DNA of 7,921 bases from Actinomycetota bacterium (lineage in GTDB: Bacteria; Actinomycetota; Thermoleophilia; UBA2241). Below, in pieces: positions 1 through 6,402 of this stretch. Location of the stretch: contig JAAYBE010000115.1 in the NCBI GenBank assembly GCA_012719015.1, forward strand, positions 1 through 7,921, given 5' to 3'. Under the pieces are notes generated by a model. It did no database searches. It saw only the letters and a list, made by a program, of their open reading frames with translations, and had not been told where the DNA came from. Within the stretch, counting starts at the first letter, position 1; each line of letters starts with the position of its first letter. The translations under genes were made by a program, and so were the position numbers.

Positions 1-68
1 CGGGCCGTGGCCGGCCGAGCCCCCGCAGGCAGACCGGCCGCAGCCCGATGCCGCGCGACCTCAGCGGA
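1..68. other. Left edge, no supported gene
   Basis: This is the stretch downstream of the minus-strand small cysteine protein. It contains GGCCGG/CCGGCC inverted copies at about 9-14 and 33-38 that could form a loose stem, but there is no T-rich tract to make it a convincing terminator. Short open stretches cross it in several frames, as expected in GC-rich DNA, and none has recognisable protein sequence. Confidence 0.4.
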
Positions 69-308
69 TCACATCAGCCGGGGGCGGTTCCCCGGATGGG
101 ACATGCAGTAGTCGTCCTCCGCCACCAGCGGGAAGGCGCCGACCACCGGGTAGGCGCCGAAGGGGAGCTCACGGCTCGAGCCCCGGAAGTAATGCTCGGC
201 CTGGAGCGCCACCGGCGGCGCGGCCCGGCATGTACCTGCCGCACCTGCCCCCGGCAGCTTGGCGAACGCCGGGCAGCTGCCGCAACGATGCATGCTCTCC
301 TGGTCCAT
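69..308 (-). CDS. Small four-cysteine protein, possible metal-binding
   Basis: A 79-residue protein of unknown function. It carries C9-x2-C12 (RCGSCPAF), C27 in a GTCRAAPP segment, and C68 in an EDDYC segment near the C-terminus. This layout (CxxC-F, then G-x-CR-x2-PP, then a Pro/Val stretch before D-D-aromatic-C) resembles many small bacterial proteins that I recall only as uncharacterised. Four spaced cysteines suggest a bound zinc or iron-sulfur site, which is inference. The ATG at 308 is supported by AGAGGAGGG a few bases upstream, while the in-frame Met6 has no such site. There is no signal peptide or membrane segment. It diverges from the endonuclease IV gene across about 300 bp. I could not pick out a minus-strand promoter with confidence. 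The family-like cysteine spacing and strong ribosome binding site make it likely to be real. Confidence 0.72.
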   Translation of the reverse strand: MDQESMHRCGSCPAFAKLPGAGAAGTCRAAPPVALQAEHYFRGSSRELPFGAYPVVGAFPLVAEDDYCMSHPGNRPRLM

Positions 309-409
309 CAGCCCTCCTCTGCCGACAGGCCGCGCGGAGCGCCGCGGGCGGTCCTGACGAGTGTGATGTTCAACACGCGGCCGCCGTCCTCCTGCCCGGC
401 CGGCGGCCG

Positions 410-439
410 TTGCCGCCCCGTGCGGGCTGCGGGTAGACT
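410..439 (+). promoter_or_regulatory. Candidate sigma70-type promoter for nfo
   Basis: TTGCCG at 410-415 and TAGACT at 434-439 are separated by 18 bp. Transcription would start near 446 and leave a leader of about 165 nt before nfo. The -10 resembles those ahead of the next two plus-strand genes and of rpmH. It is predicted by eye only. Confidence 0.5.
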
Positions 440-521
440 CGGGTCCGCACGGGGCCCACCTGGCCTCGACCTGCGGGTGAGAACGCGACCCGGCGTCTGC
501 GCGGGGTAGCGCCGTGGAGAG

Positions 522-554
522 GGCCGCCCGCCCTCACAAGGATGACGGGCGGCC
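522..554 (+). promoter_or_regulatory. Stem-loop in the nfo leader
   Basis: GGCCGCCCG at 522-530 is exactly complementary to CGGGCGGCC at 546-554, giving a 9-bp stem with a 15-nt loop. Part of the right arm, CGGGCGG at 546-552, can instead pair with CCGCCCG at 588-594, which ends three bases before the ribosome binding site. The two pairings exclude each other, so the leader could affect access to the site. In such GC-rich DNA, chance pairing is a real alternative. Confidence 0.35.
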
Positions 555-610
555 GGGACGCGGTCGGCGCGCGGCCGGGCGCTGTGACCGCCCGCCGAAG
601 GAGGGCGCGG

Positions 611-1456
611 ATGTACTTCGGGGCGCATGTGAAGTCGTCGGGCGGCGTGTGGCACGCCATCGAGAACGGCGTGGAGATCGGCGCGGAGGCGGTGCAGTTC
701 TTCGCCGGGAGCCCCCGGACCTGGGCGCCGACGTTGTACAAGGAGAAGGACGCGGCCCGCTTCCGCGAGGCACGCGCCGGATCCCCCATCCGCTTCGTGG
801 TCATCCACACCATCTACCTCATCAACCTGGCCAGCGACAGGCCGGACTTCTACGAGAAGTCGATCAGGTCGCTCAGCGGCGCGCTGGCCGCCGCCGACCA
901 GCTCGGCGCAGACGCGATCGTCACCCACATCGGATCGCACCAGGGATCCGGGTTCGCGGTCGGTCTGGAGCGCGTCCGCCGCGGCCTGCTCACCGCGCTC
1001 GCGGAGAGCGAGGGCTCACCGGTCCGCCTCCTGCTCGAGAACACGGCCGGCGCCGGCGGCACCATGGGAGTCGACTTCCGCGAGCTCGGGCAGATCATCG
1101 ATGCGGCCGGCGGCGACCCCCGTCTCGGGATCTGCCTGGACACGGCGCACATCTTCGAGTCCGGCGCCGACCTGCGCACACGGGAGGGCGTCGACCTCGT
1201 GCTGCGTGAGCTGGACGAGCACTGCGGCCGCGACAGGCTGGTGATGCTGCACCTCAACGATTCCAAGACCCCGCTCGGCTCGAACCGCGACCGCCACGAG
1301 AACATCGGCGACGGCGATCTCGGCGAGGAGGCCTTCAGGCTGCTGGTCAACGAGCCCGCCTTCGAGGACCTGCCGGGCATCCTCGAGGTGCCGGGGCTCG
1401 ACGGCTCGGGCCCGGACAGGGAGAACCTCGCCCGGCTCCGGGCCCTGGTCGACTGA
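611..1456 (+). CDS. nfo: Endonuclease IV (AP endonuclease)
   Basis: A 281-residue DNA repair enzyme that cuts the backbone 5' of abasic sites and removes blocked 3' ends, acting in base excision repair in the cytoplasm. The length matches the family (about 280) and the TIM-barrel order is complete. By motif comparison with E. coli Nfo all nine zinc ligands are present: H66, H106 (VTHIGSH), E143 (LLLENTAG), D177 and H180 (CLDTAH), H214 (MLHLND), D227 and H229 (DRHENIGDG), and E259 (GILEVPG). The ATG at 611 is chosen because AAGGAGG sits at 598-604, six bases upstream. An in-frame ATG at 542 would add an Arg-rich 23-residue extension outside the family fold. The gene stands alone behind its own promoter and a structured leader, divergent from the small cysteine protein. 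Nothing appears broken. Confidence 0.96.
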   Translation: MYFGAHVKSSGGVWHAIENGVEIGAEAVQFFAGSPRTWAPTLYKEKDAARFREARAGSPIRFVVIHTIYLINLASDRPDFYEKSIRSLSGALAAADQLGADAIVTHIGSHQGSGFAVGLERVRRGLLTALAESEGSPVRLLLENTAGAGGTMGVDFRELGQIIDAAGGDPRLGICLDTAHIFESGADLRTREGVDLVLRELDEHCGRDRLVMLHLNDSKTPLGSNRDRHENIGDGDLGEEAFRLLVNEPAFEDLPGILEVPGLDGSGPDRENLARLRALVD

Positions 1457-1514
1457 GCGCGGGGACGCCGGCACGCCTGACGTCGCCATCTGCGGCTCCC
1501 GCCGCGCTTGCGGG

Positions 1515-1520
1515 TATACT
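1515..1520 (+). promoter_or_regulatory. Candidate -10 box for the DUF2007-type gene
   Basis: TATACT preceded by CGGG matches the -10 of the rpmH promoter on the other strand. The best -35 candidate is CTGCGG at 1490-1495 with a 19-bp gap, which is weak. The leader to the start at 1654 would be about 125 nt. No good terminator for nfo is visible between 1457 and this site. Confidence 0.42.
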
Positions 1521-1653
1521 CAGGCTGCGTCGTGCGCAGCGGGAGACCTGCCGTGCGGGCTCGCGGAGCGGGCCGGCCGGCGTTGCGCCGACGGGCTCAG
1601 GGACCGGCTCGTGCGCCGGAGACCGGGTACATCGACGACTGCGAGGTGACGCG

Positions 1654-1890
1654 ATGGAACTGGTGACCGTGACCACCGTGGGCGACGCCGGCCTTGCCAA
1701 TGTCGTCGTCGGCGTGCTGGAGCAGGCCGGCGTGAGAGCAGTCGTCGGCGGGCCGGGCGCGCCCGACGTCTACCCCATGCCGTCCGTCCATCCGTTCCGG
1801 ATCCTGATCGACGAGGGCGACCTCGAACGTGCCCGCGACGTGCTCGAGCAGTTCGAGACCATGCCGGAAGAGGACGACGACGAGGACTGA
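1654..1890 (+). CDS. DUF2007-type small putative signal-transducing protein
   Basis: A 78-residue single-domain protein. The N-terminal strand (ELVTVTTVGD), a helix around LANVVVGVLEQAG, the VGGPG turn, a PMPSVHPFRILI strand and a final helix (DEGDLERARDVLEQF) match the small alpha-beta fold of DUF2007 proteins. Databases often label these 'putative signal-transducing protein' by resemblance to the GlnB fold, and the biochemical role is not established. The end is strongly acidic (EEDDDED). The ATG at 1654 has GAGGTGA about five bases upstream and fits the normal domain start. It follows nfo by about 200 bp with a -10 box in between, so it is probably transcribed on its own or together with the following gene. 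The family call is from pattern recognition. Confidence 0.82.
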   Translation: MELVTVTTVGDAGLANVVVGVLEQAGVRAVVGGPGAPDVYPMPSVHPFRILIDEGDLERARDVLEQFETMPEEDDDED

Positions 1891-1941
1891 GCGAGGCGCT
1901 CACGGGAGCGAGGGCCGCGCCCGGTCCGGACGGCGCCGGTC

Positions 1942-1950
1942 TGGTATCAT
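1942..1950 (+). promoter_or_regulatory. Candidate extended -10 box before the zinc-ribbon gene
   Basis: TGGTATCAT has the TGn extension followed by TATCAT, the form that can work with a poor -35, and no convincing -35 is seen. Transcription would begin near 1957, leaving about 50 nt of leader before the ATG at 2008. This argues against the in-frame GTG at 1951 as the start. A 5-bp stem (CGCTC/GAGCG, 1897-1910) after the preceding gene could be a weak terminator, but it lacks a T-run. Confidence 0.45.
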
Positions 1951-2007
1951 GTGCCCTCTTGCAGCGTTTCTTCTGCCCTGCGGGGCGTTCCTGATACGGG
2001 AGTGACG

Positions 2008-3477
2008 ATGTTCGGACGCATCTTCGGCCGCGGCAAAGACGACCGCGACCAGGCCGTCTGTGCGGAGTGCGGCCGCACGCTTCTCGCCGGTGAGTGGACC
2101 CAGACCGTGGTGGACGACCGCGGCAACGAGCGCCTGATCTGCTCGTTGTGCGGACAAGCCTACGCGGGCGCCGGCGAGCCGGTTGCGGCAGCGCCGACGC
2201 CGGCCAATGCAGGCCGCATGCGCGAGACGCGCAGCGAGGCGCGCTCCGGCGATCCGGCGCCGTCTCCCGAGCCCGCCGCCGCGCCGGACGCCGTCGCGCC
2301 GGAGCGTGCCGCGCACGCGCGAGGCGAGAGCGATGCCCTCTGGCTCGCGCTCAAGGACAAGGACGCGCAGATCGAGGCCCTCAAGGCTCGACTGGCGCAG
2401 GCTGAGGCCGAGCGCCAGGAACTGGCCGGCCGCCTCGCGCACCTCGAGACGAGCGACGCGGCGGAGGCCGAACCCGGCTCGGTCACCATGGACTCCTCCG
2501 AGCCGGGCGAGCGCACCTGGGGCGAGACGCCGGCCGAGTTCGCCGCCGAACTGGCGGCCCTGCCGCAGTCCGGACCGGCGACGACGGAGCCGGAGACGTC
2601 CTGGCCCGGGCCCTCCACCGAACCGATGGCTGCCGACGGACCTCCTGCCGAGGTCGTCGCAGCGCCGGAGACGGACGGCTTCGAGGCTGCAGCCGCCGCC
2701 GAGGAGGCCGCCGACGCAGAGGCCACGGCGGCGGACGGGCCCGGCGCCGCGACCGGACCTCCGATGGAGACGCCGGTCGAAAGCCCGGCCGCCGTGCTCG
2801 AAGACACCCAGCCCATCGAGGTCGCGCCGGATGACCCGCAGGCCGCCGCAGAGACGGATGAGGACGCCGGCGCAGGGGAGACCGCGGCCGCAGATGACGA
2901 GAGGCCGACGGAGGACGAGCCGCCGGTGGAGGATCAGCCCGCGCCGTCCGCCGAGGCTGCGGCGGCGGCCGCCTCGCTCACGTTGCTTCAGCGCGGCGTC
3001 GACCTCCTCAACGTCAGCCGCGTCCCCCGCAAGATCGCCGAGACCAACGAGCAGCTGGGGCTCCCGCACGTGCACGCCGCCCTCGAGGACGACACCGTCA
3101 CCGTCACCTTCATGTGGACGATGGGCTGGTACCGCTTCCGCATCGATCTCGACAGCGGCGACGTGGGCATGGACGACCGCGGGTACGACGAGCTGGAACT
3201 GCGCCCCAATGCGGGCGTACGCGCCGACGGCACGGTCCAGCTCTCTCCGGCGCGGATCAGCCGCGCGGGCTCGCAGCGCGCACAGGCGGAGCTCGAGCAT
3301 GACCCGACCGAGCCCAAGCCGGTCGAGACGAAGCCGGTCGCCGGCCCCGCGACGCCGCACGAGGTGGCGCAGAACCCGCCCGAGTTCCTCAGCAAGTCAC
3401 TGCTCGGTCAGCGCAGCGACGACGAAGCGGCGTCGTGGGAGCAGACCAAGGCCCGCGACTTCGACTGGGACCGCTGA
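2008..3477 (+). CDS. Zinc-ribbon, coiled-coil protein with unknown C-terminal domain
   Basis: A 489-residue protein I do not recognise as a named family. Residues 18-48 hold two CxxC pairs (CAEC and CSLC, 23 residues apart), the layout of a zinc ribbon or treble clef. Residues about 108-148 form a charged, heptad-like helix (LKDKDAQIEALKARLAQAEA), probably a short coiled coil. Residues about 150-320 are an acidic, disordered-looking linker rich in Ala, Pro, Glu, Asp and Thr. Residues about 323-420 look globular, with a helical start (LLQRGVDLLN) and then strands (DDTVTVTFMWTMGWYRFRID). A charged tail ends in FDWDR. There is no signal peptide or membrane helix, so it is likely cytoplasmic. The ATG at 2008 has CGGGAG a few bases upstream and sits behind an extended -10. 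It converges on the jag end of the ribosomal operon. A scaffold or nucleic-acid-linked role is possible but unsupported. Confidence 0.85.
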   Translation: MFGRIFGRGKDDRDQAVCAECGRTLLAGEWTQTVVDDRGNERLICSLCGQAYAGAGEPVAAAPTPANAGRMRETRSEARSGDPAPSPEPAAAPDAVAPERAAHARGESDALWLALKDKDAQIEALKARLAQAEAERQELAGRLAHLETSDAAEAEPGSVTMDSSEPGERTWGETPAEFAAELAALPQSGPATTEPETSWPGPSTEPMAADGPPAEVVAAPETDGFEAAAAAEEAADAEATAADGPGAATGPPMETPVESPAAVLEDTQPIEVAPDDPQAAAETDEDAGAGETAAADDERPTEDEPPVEDQPAPSAEAAAAAASLTLLQRGVDLLNVSRVPRKIAETNEQLGLPHVHAALEDDTVTVTFMWTMGWYRFRIDLDSGDVGMDDRGYDELELRPNAGVRADGTVQLSPARISRAGSQRAQAELEHDPTEPKPVETKPVAGPATPHEVAQNPPEFLSKSLLGQRSDDEAASWEQTKARDFDWDR

Positions 3478-3479
3478 CC

Positions 3480-3519
3480 CGGGGACGCCCCGCACACTGA
3501 GCGGCCCTGCGGGAGCCGC
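3480..3519. terminator. Weak hairpin pair in the convergent gap
   Basis: CGGGG-acg-CCCCG at 3480-3492 and a second hairpin at 3501-3519 (GCGGCCC, loop TGCG, then GG-A-GCCGC with a bulged A) follow directly after the stop codon at 3477. Neither has a T-tract. They may assist termination or block read-through between the convergent transcripts. The rest of the 146-bp gap up to 3623 shows nothing clear for ending the jag transcript. Confidence 0.35.
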
Positions 3520-3623
3520 CCCTCCCTCGCGCCCTCGAGGCGGGGTCACGATGGGGGCGTTCGACCCGTCACGAGCCGGACCGGGAACGGGGCGGTCGGC
3601 GGACGCCGTACCGCAGCCCGTCG

Positions 3624-4349
3624 TCACCTCGTGCGCCTGGGAGAGACGACCACGGCGCGGAAGGGTTCGTTGCCCTCGCTCACCGTCTCGACCCGTGAGT
3701 GGTCCTTCAGGTGGAGGTGGATCACCTTGCGCTCGGCGGCGCTCATCGGCTTGAGCGTGACGGCGGCGCCGTCGCGCACGACCTTCTGCACGGTGCGGTC
3801 TGCCAGCGCGGTGAGGGCGGCGGCACGGCGCTCGCGATAACCCTCGGCGTCGACGATCACCTGCCGGCGTTCGCGGCGGTCACCGTTGACGACGATCGCG
3901 GCCACGTATTGGAGCGCGTCGATCGTCGCGCCGTGGCGACCGATGAGCAGTCCGAGGTCCTCGCCGGTGATCTCCGCGCGCACGGCCTCGGGGGTCTCGG
4001 CGGCGCTCACATGCGCCACGACGCCCATGAGACCCACCACGGTCTGGATGAACTCGCGCAGCTTCTCGGCGCTCGGCGGGAGATCGGCCGCCGCATGTTC
4101 GTCCGGCGGATGCAGCCGGGCCTCCACGCGTGCCGCCGTCCGGCCACGGCCGAAGAAGCTGCCCCTGCTCCCCTCCTCGAGCACGAGGAACTCGACGTCG
4201 GCGGGATTGACGTAGGGCACGATCTTGCGAAGCTGCTCGAGCGCCGTGCGCTTCGCCTCCTGCACGCTGGCACCCGTGGCGATGGTGGCGAACTCGGTCT
4301 CCAGCTCCTCGTCGTCGATCGGCTGGAGGTCGTCGTCAGGCTCTTCCAT
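3624..4349 (-). CDS. jag: Jag/KhpB RNA-binding protein (Jag_N, KH, R3H)
   Basis: A 241-residue RNA-binding protein. After an acidic start (EEPDDD and DDEELETE), residues about 23-78 form the Jag_N domain with its usual EEGSRGSFFGRG segment. A KH domain at about 93-160 has the GxxG loop as GRHG (137-140). An R3H domain at about 170-237 has R207-x3-H211 and the closing DHSRVETVSEGNEPFRAVVV. In Gram-positive bacteria the homologue pairs with KhpA and influences cell division and envelope growth through RNA binding. The ATG at 4349 is preferred because AAGGAG lies eight bases upstream. A longer in-frame start at 4466 would add a low-complexity Arg/Pro stretch overlapping yidC. It is the last gene of the operon, 49 nt after yidC. 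rsmG and parAB, which often follow, are absent. Confidence 0.95.
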   Translation of the reverse strand: MEEPDDDLQPIDDEELETEFATIATGASVQEAKRTALEQLRKIVPYVNPADVEFLVLEEGSRGSFFGRGRTAARVEARLHPPDEHAAADLPPSAEKLREFIQTVVGLMGVVAHVSAAETPEAVRAEITGEDLGLLIGRHGATIDALQYVAAIVVNGDRRERRQVIVDAEGYRERRAAALTALADRTVQKVVRDGAAVTLKPMSAAERKVIHLHLKDHSRVETVSEGNEPFRAVVVSPRRTR

Positions 4350-4398
4350 CGGTCCTGCTCCTTGCTCAGAGAGGCGAGAGCGCGGGCTCTTCGGCGGG

Positions 4399-5427
4399 TC
4401 ACTCGTCCGCCGGACCGCCCGCGCTCGTGGTGGCTCCGTCGTCGCCGGAGGGGCCGGTCGTCGCATCGACCGGTTTCGGTTTGGGTCTCGGCTTCTGCCG
4501 ACCGGCGGACTCCTGGCGCCCCGCAGCGGTCTTGCCGCCCTGCGGTCGGGCGCTCCTCTGTTGCCCGCCCTGCTGCTTGCGCTTCACCTTGCCGGGCGGG
4601 GGCTTCCTGCCGCCGGGCGCGGCCTTGCGGGTCCCGCCGCCGGTGGTCTGCTTCGTCGCATCGCCCCGTTTCGCGGCCTCCCCGGCCTCCCGCTTGCGGG
4701 CCATCTTGGCCTCGCGCTGCTTCATCGCCTCGCTCTGCGACGCCGCCATGGCCTCCATGAACCGGCTGCGCTTCTTCGGTTTGGCTTTGGCGCGCGCCGC
4801 CAGCTCCTCCGGCTTGGGCATCGTCCGCCGGATGATGAGCTGCTGTCCGATCGTCCACAGGTTGGTCGTGATCCAGTAGACGAAGAGGCCGGCCGGGAAC
4901 GACCGCAGGACGAAGACGAAAATGAGCGGCATCGCCCGCATGATCATCTTCTGCGTCTTGTCCGACTGGGTGACCAGCATGAGCTCCGTCGAGACGATCT
5001 GCGTGAGCACGTAGACGATCAGCAGGATGACGCTGGGCGCGCCCAGCGGGATGCCGAGGAAGGTGGCGTCGGCGAGGTCCTGCTCTCCCCTGATCGCGTA
5101 GTACAGGCTGATGAAGATCGGCAGCTGCAGGACCAGCGGCAGGCACGAGGCGAACGGGTTGACGTGATGCTCCTGGTAGAGCTTCATCGTCTCTTCCTGC
5201 AGCTTGCCGCGGTCGTTCTTGTACTTCTTCTGCAGCGCCTTGATCTGCGGCTGGATGGCCTGCATCTCCTGGGCCGACTTGTACTGCTTCCAGGTGAGCG
5301 GGAACAGGATGAGCCGGACGATGATCGTGAGGCCGATGATGGAGAGACCCCACGTGAGGCCCGCGCTGTGCAGCCAGTTGAGGACCCAGGTCAGGGCGTT
5401 GACGAGCGGTCCGAGGATGCTCTGCAT
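4399..5427 (-). CDS. yidC: YidC/Oxa1 membrane protein insertase
   Basis: A 342-residue inner-membrane insertase that places proteins in the membrane alone or with SecYEG. The core covers residues 1-200. It has a first hydrophobic segment at about 25-46 containing the groove arginine R38 (IIVRLILFPLT), a cytoplasmic hairpin of charged helices (about 47-90), and further membrane segments around 92-112, 128-150, 163-175 and 178-198. There is no large periplasmic domain of the E. coli type and no lipobox cysteine at the N-terminus. The tail, residues 200-342, is very basic (Arg, Lys, Gly, Pro, Gln), as expected for ribosome contact, and then ends acidic. The start lies five bases after the yidD stop with only a weak GGGGG upstream, so translational coupling is likely. 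Confidence 0.96.
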   Translation of the reverse strand: MQSILGPLVNALTWVLNWLHSAGLTWGLSIIGLTIIVRLILFPLTWKQYKSAQEMQAIQPQIKALQKKYKNDRGKLQEETMKLYQEHHVNPFASCLPLVLQLPIFISLYYAIRGEQDLADATFLGIPLGAPSVILLIVYVLTQIVSTELMLVTQSDKTQKMIMRAMPLIFVFVLRSFPAGLFVYWITTNLWTIGQQLIIRRTMPKPEELAARAKAKPKKRSRFMEAMAASQSEAMKQREAKMARKREAGEAAKRGDATKQTTGGGTRKAAPGGRKPPPGKVKRKQQGGQQRSARPQGGKTAAGRQESAGRQKPRPKPKPVDATTGPSGDDGATTSAGGPADE

Positions 5428-5432
5428 GAGGA

Positions 5433-5714
5433 TCAGGCCCCCGTGTGCTCGTGGTGGACGCGGACGCGCCGCGGCGGCACGGGGTCGTAGCCGCCGTCAC
5501 TGAACGGGTTGCAGCGCAGCAGCCGCCAGGAGGCGAGCCCGAGGCCGCGGACCACGCCGTGCTCGCGCAGCGCGCCGACGGCGTAGTTCGAGCACGACGG
5601 GTAGTACTTGCAGCGCTGCCCCAGCAACGGTGAGACGGCGTACTGGTAGACCCTGATGAGGGCGATGAGGACGGCGTTGACGCCGGCGTCGACGGCCGAG
5701 GCGATGCGGCTCAC
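5433..5714 (-). CDS. yidD: YidD membrane protein insertion efficiency factor
   Basis: A 93-residue YidD-family protein that helps YidC-dependent membrane insertion. Residues about 13-32 are a hydrophobic, amphipathic N-terminal helix (VLIALIRVYQYAVSPLLG). The family cysteines are C35 and C41 in CKYYPSCSNYA and C68 in LLRCNPFSDGGYDPVP. A short His/Arg-rich tail follows. It uses a GTG start that overlaps the rnpA stop in GTGA, with GGGAG about seven bases upstream, so expression is tied to rnpA. Its place between rnpA and yidC is the standard one. Confidence 0.95.
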   Translation of the reverse strand: MSRIASAVDAGVNAVLIALIRVYQYAVSPLLGQRCKYYPSCSNYAVGALREHGVVRGLGLASWRLLRCNPFSDGGYDPVPPRRVRVHHEHTGA

Positions 5715-6094
5715 GGCTCTCCCGGGACCAGGAGGCCGGCGCGGCCCAGCAACTCGCGCAGGGCGGCGGCCACGAGACCCTTCTCGCCCTCACGCTCACG
5801 GGCGACGAGCTCATTGAGTTGCGGGCGCGCGATCACGACCAGATCGTACTCCTCGGCGAACTGCCCGGCGCTGGCCCGGAAGGCCTCGCGCAGCAGTCGC
5901 TTGATACGGTTGCGGACGACGGATCCGCCCAGCTTCTTCGACACCGACAGGCCGAGCCGGGGCCCCTCGTCACCCAGCTCCGCCGGACGCTTGAACCAAT
6001 ACAACACCAGGAAGCGGGACGCCGTCGAGCTTCCCTGCCGATAGATGCGCTGGAAGTCCGAGGAGCGGGAGAGGCGGGAGCGCTTGGCGGCCAT
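5711..6094 (-). CDS. rnpA: Ribonuclease P protein component
   Basis: A 127-residue protein subunit of RNase P, which works with the catalytic RNA to trim the 5' leaders of tRNA precursors. It begins with the usual basic segment (RSRLSRSSDFQRIYRQG). The strand RLGLSVSKKLGGSVVRNRIKR holds the signature RNR motif (R61-N62-R63), followed by the conserved helix LLREAFR and the EEYDLVVIARP strand. The C-terminal extension of about 25 residues is unremarkable. The ATG at 6094 has no clear ribosome binding site and lies 12 nt after the rpmH stop, so translation probably depends on ribosomes arriving from rpmH. The RNA partner gene is not in this window. Confidence 0.95.
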   Translation of the reverse strand: MAAKRSRLSRSSDFQRIYRQGSSTASRFLVLYWFKRPAELGDEGPRLGLSVSKKLGGSVVRNRIKRLLREAFRASAGQFAEEYDLVVIARPQLNELVAREREGEKGLVAAALRELLGRAGLLVPGEP

Positions 6095-6106
6095 CTGCGC
6101 GCGCGG

Positions 6107-6241
6107 CTATGCGGAGAGGCGCTTGCGCCCCTTCTGCCGGCGCTTCTTGATGACCGCCCTCCCCGCACGCGTGCTCATGCGCTTGCGGAAGCCATGGGTC
6201 TTGCTGCGCTTGCGGGTGTTCGGTTGGTAGGTCCTCTTCAC
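6107..6241 (-). CDS. rpmH: 50S ribosomal protein L34
   Basis: A 44-residue ribosomal protein of the large subunit. It is nearly all family signature: KRTYQPNTRKRSKTHGFRKR, then the STRAGRAV turn and a basic end closing in RLSA. The start is GTG at 6241, with GAGGA four bases upstream. A longer in-frame start at 6346 would add 35 non-conserved residues reaching over the promoter. It is the first gene of the operon, about 30 nt after the predicted transcription start. The KGRKRL codons near the end contain a short inverted repeat, GGCGCAAGCGCC on the coding strand (6118-6129), placed just before rnpA. Confidence 0.96.
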   Translation of the reverse strand: MKRTYQPNTRKRSKTHGFRKRMSTRAGRAVIKKRRQKGRKRLSA

Positions 6242-6277
6242 TGCGTCCTCGCACCATCGCCGATAGTCAGAACGGTG

Positions 6278-6307
6278 AGTATAGCGGCGTCGCTCAAGCT
6301 CGGTCAA
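6278..6307 (-). promoter_or_regulatory. Promoter of the rpmH-rnpA-yidD-yidC-jag operon
   Basis: Read on the minus strand, TTGACC (6302-6307) and TATACT (6278-6283) stand 18 bp apart, the best sigma70-type match in the window. Transcription would start near 6271. A strong, near-consensus promoter fits the high demand for L34. No DnaA-box-like sequence was seen in the 6242-6402 gap. Confidence 0.75.
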
Positions 6308-6358
6308 TTTGCCGGTTGCGGGCGGAACGCGGCGCGCGGCTCTCACGAAACCGGCGCT

Positions 6359-6376
6359 GTTGCCGATATCGGCTAC
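6359..6376. promoter_or_regulatory. 18-bp palindrome, candidate operator
   Basis: GTTGCCGATATCGGCTAC is an inverted repeat with one mismatched pair around a perfect 12-bp core (6362-6373, GCCGATATCGGC). It lies 27 nt before the DUF4388 gene and about 50 bp behind the -35 of the rpmH promoter. The symmetry suits a dimeric repressor or activator of the plus-strand gene, for which I found no clear -35/-10 pair. The role is inferred. Confidence 0.4.
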
Positions 6377-6402
6377 TGACAGGAGGACGAGACAGGTCCA
6401 CG

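Noticed and set aside
365..380. GAACAT-like half site (GTGTGATGTTCAACAC) considered as a LexA/SOS box near nfo
   Set aside because: Only one half resembles the Gram-positive SOS motif. The inverted arms are only 4 bp with an 8-bp gap, so it is not supported.
1900..3360. 486-residue minus-strand reading frame opposite the zinc-ribbon gene
   Set aside because: Its Arg/Gly/Leu-rich translation is the mirror of a GC-rich coding frame. The plus frame has paired CxxC motifs, a ribosome binding site and GC-rich third positions.
2183..3754. 523-residue plus-strand frame overlapping the same gene
   Set aside because: It is nearly all Arg, Pro and Ser, as expected from an off-frame reading of Ala/Glu/Pro codons, and it has no domain.
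3699..5490. Long plus-strand frames opposite jag and yidC
   Set aside because: The minus-strand genes there are unmistakable family members, and the opposite frames show no family features.
6242..6402. Possible replication origin between rpmH and the divergent gene
   Set aside because: No TTATCCACA-like repeats and no AT-rich stretch were seen, and dnaA is not adjacent.
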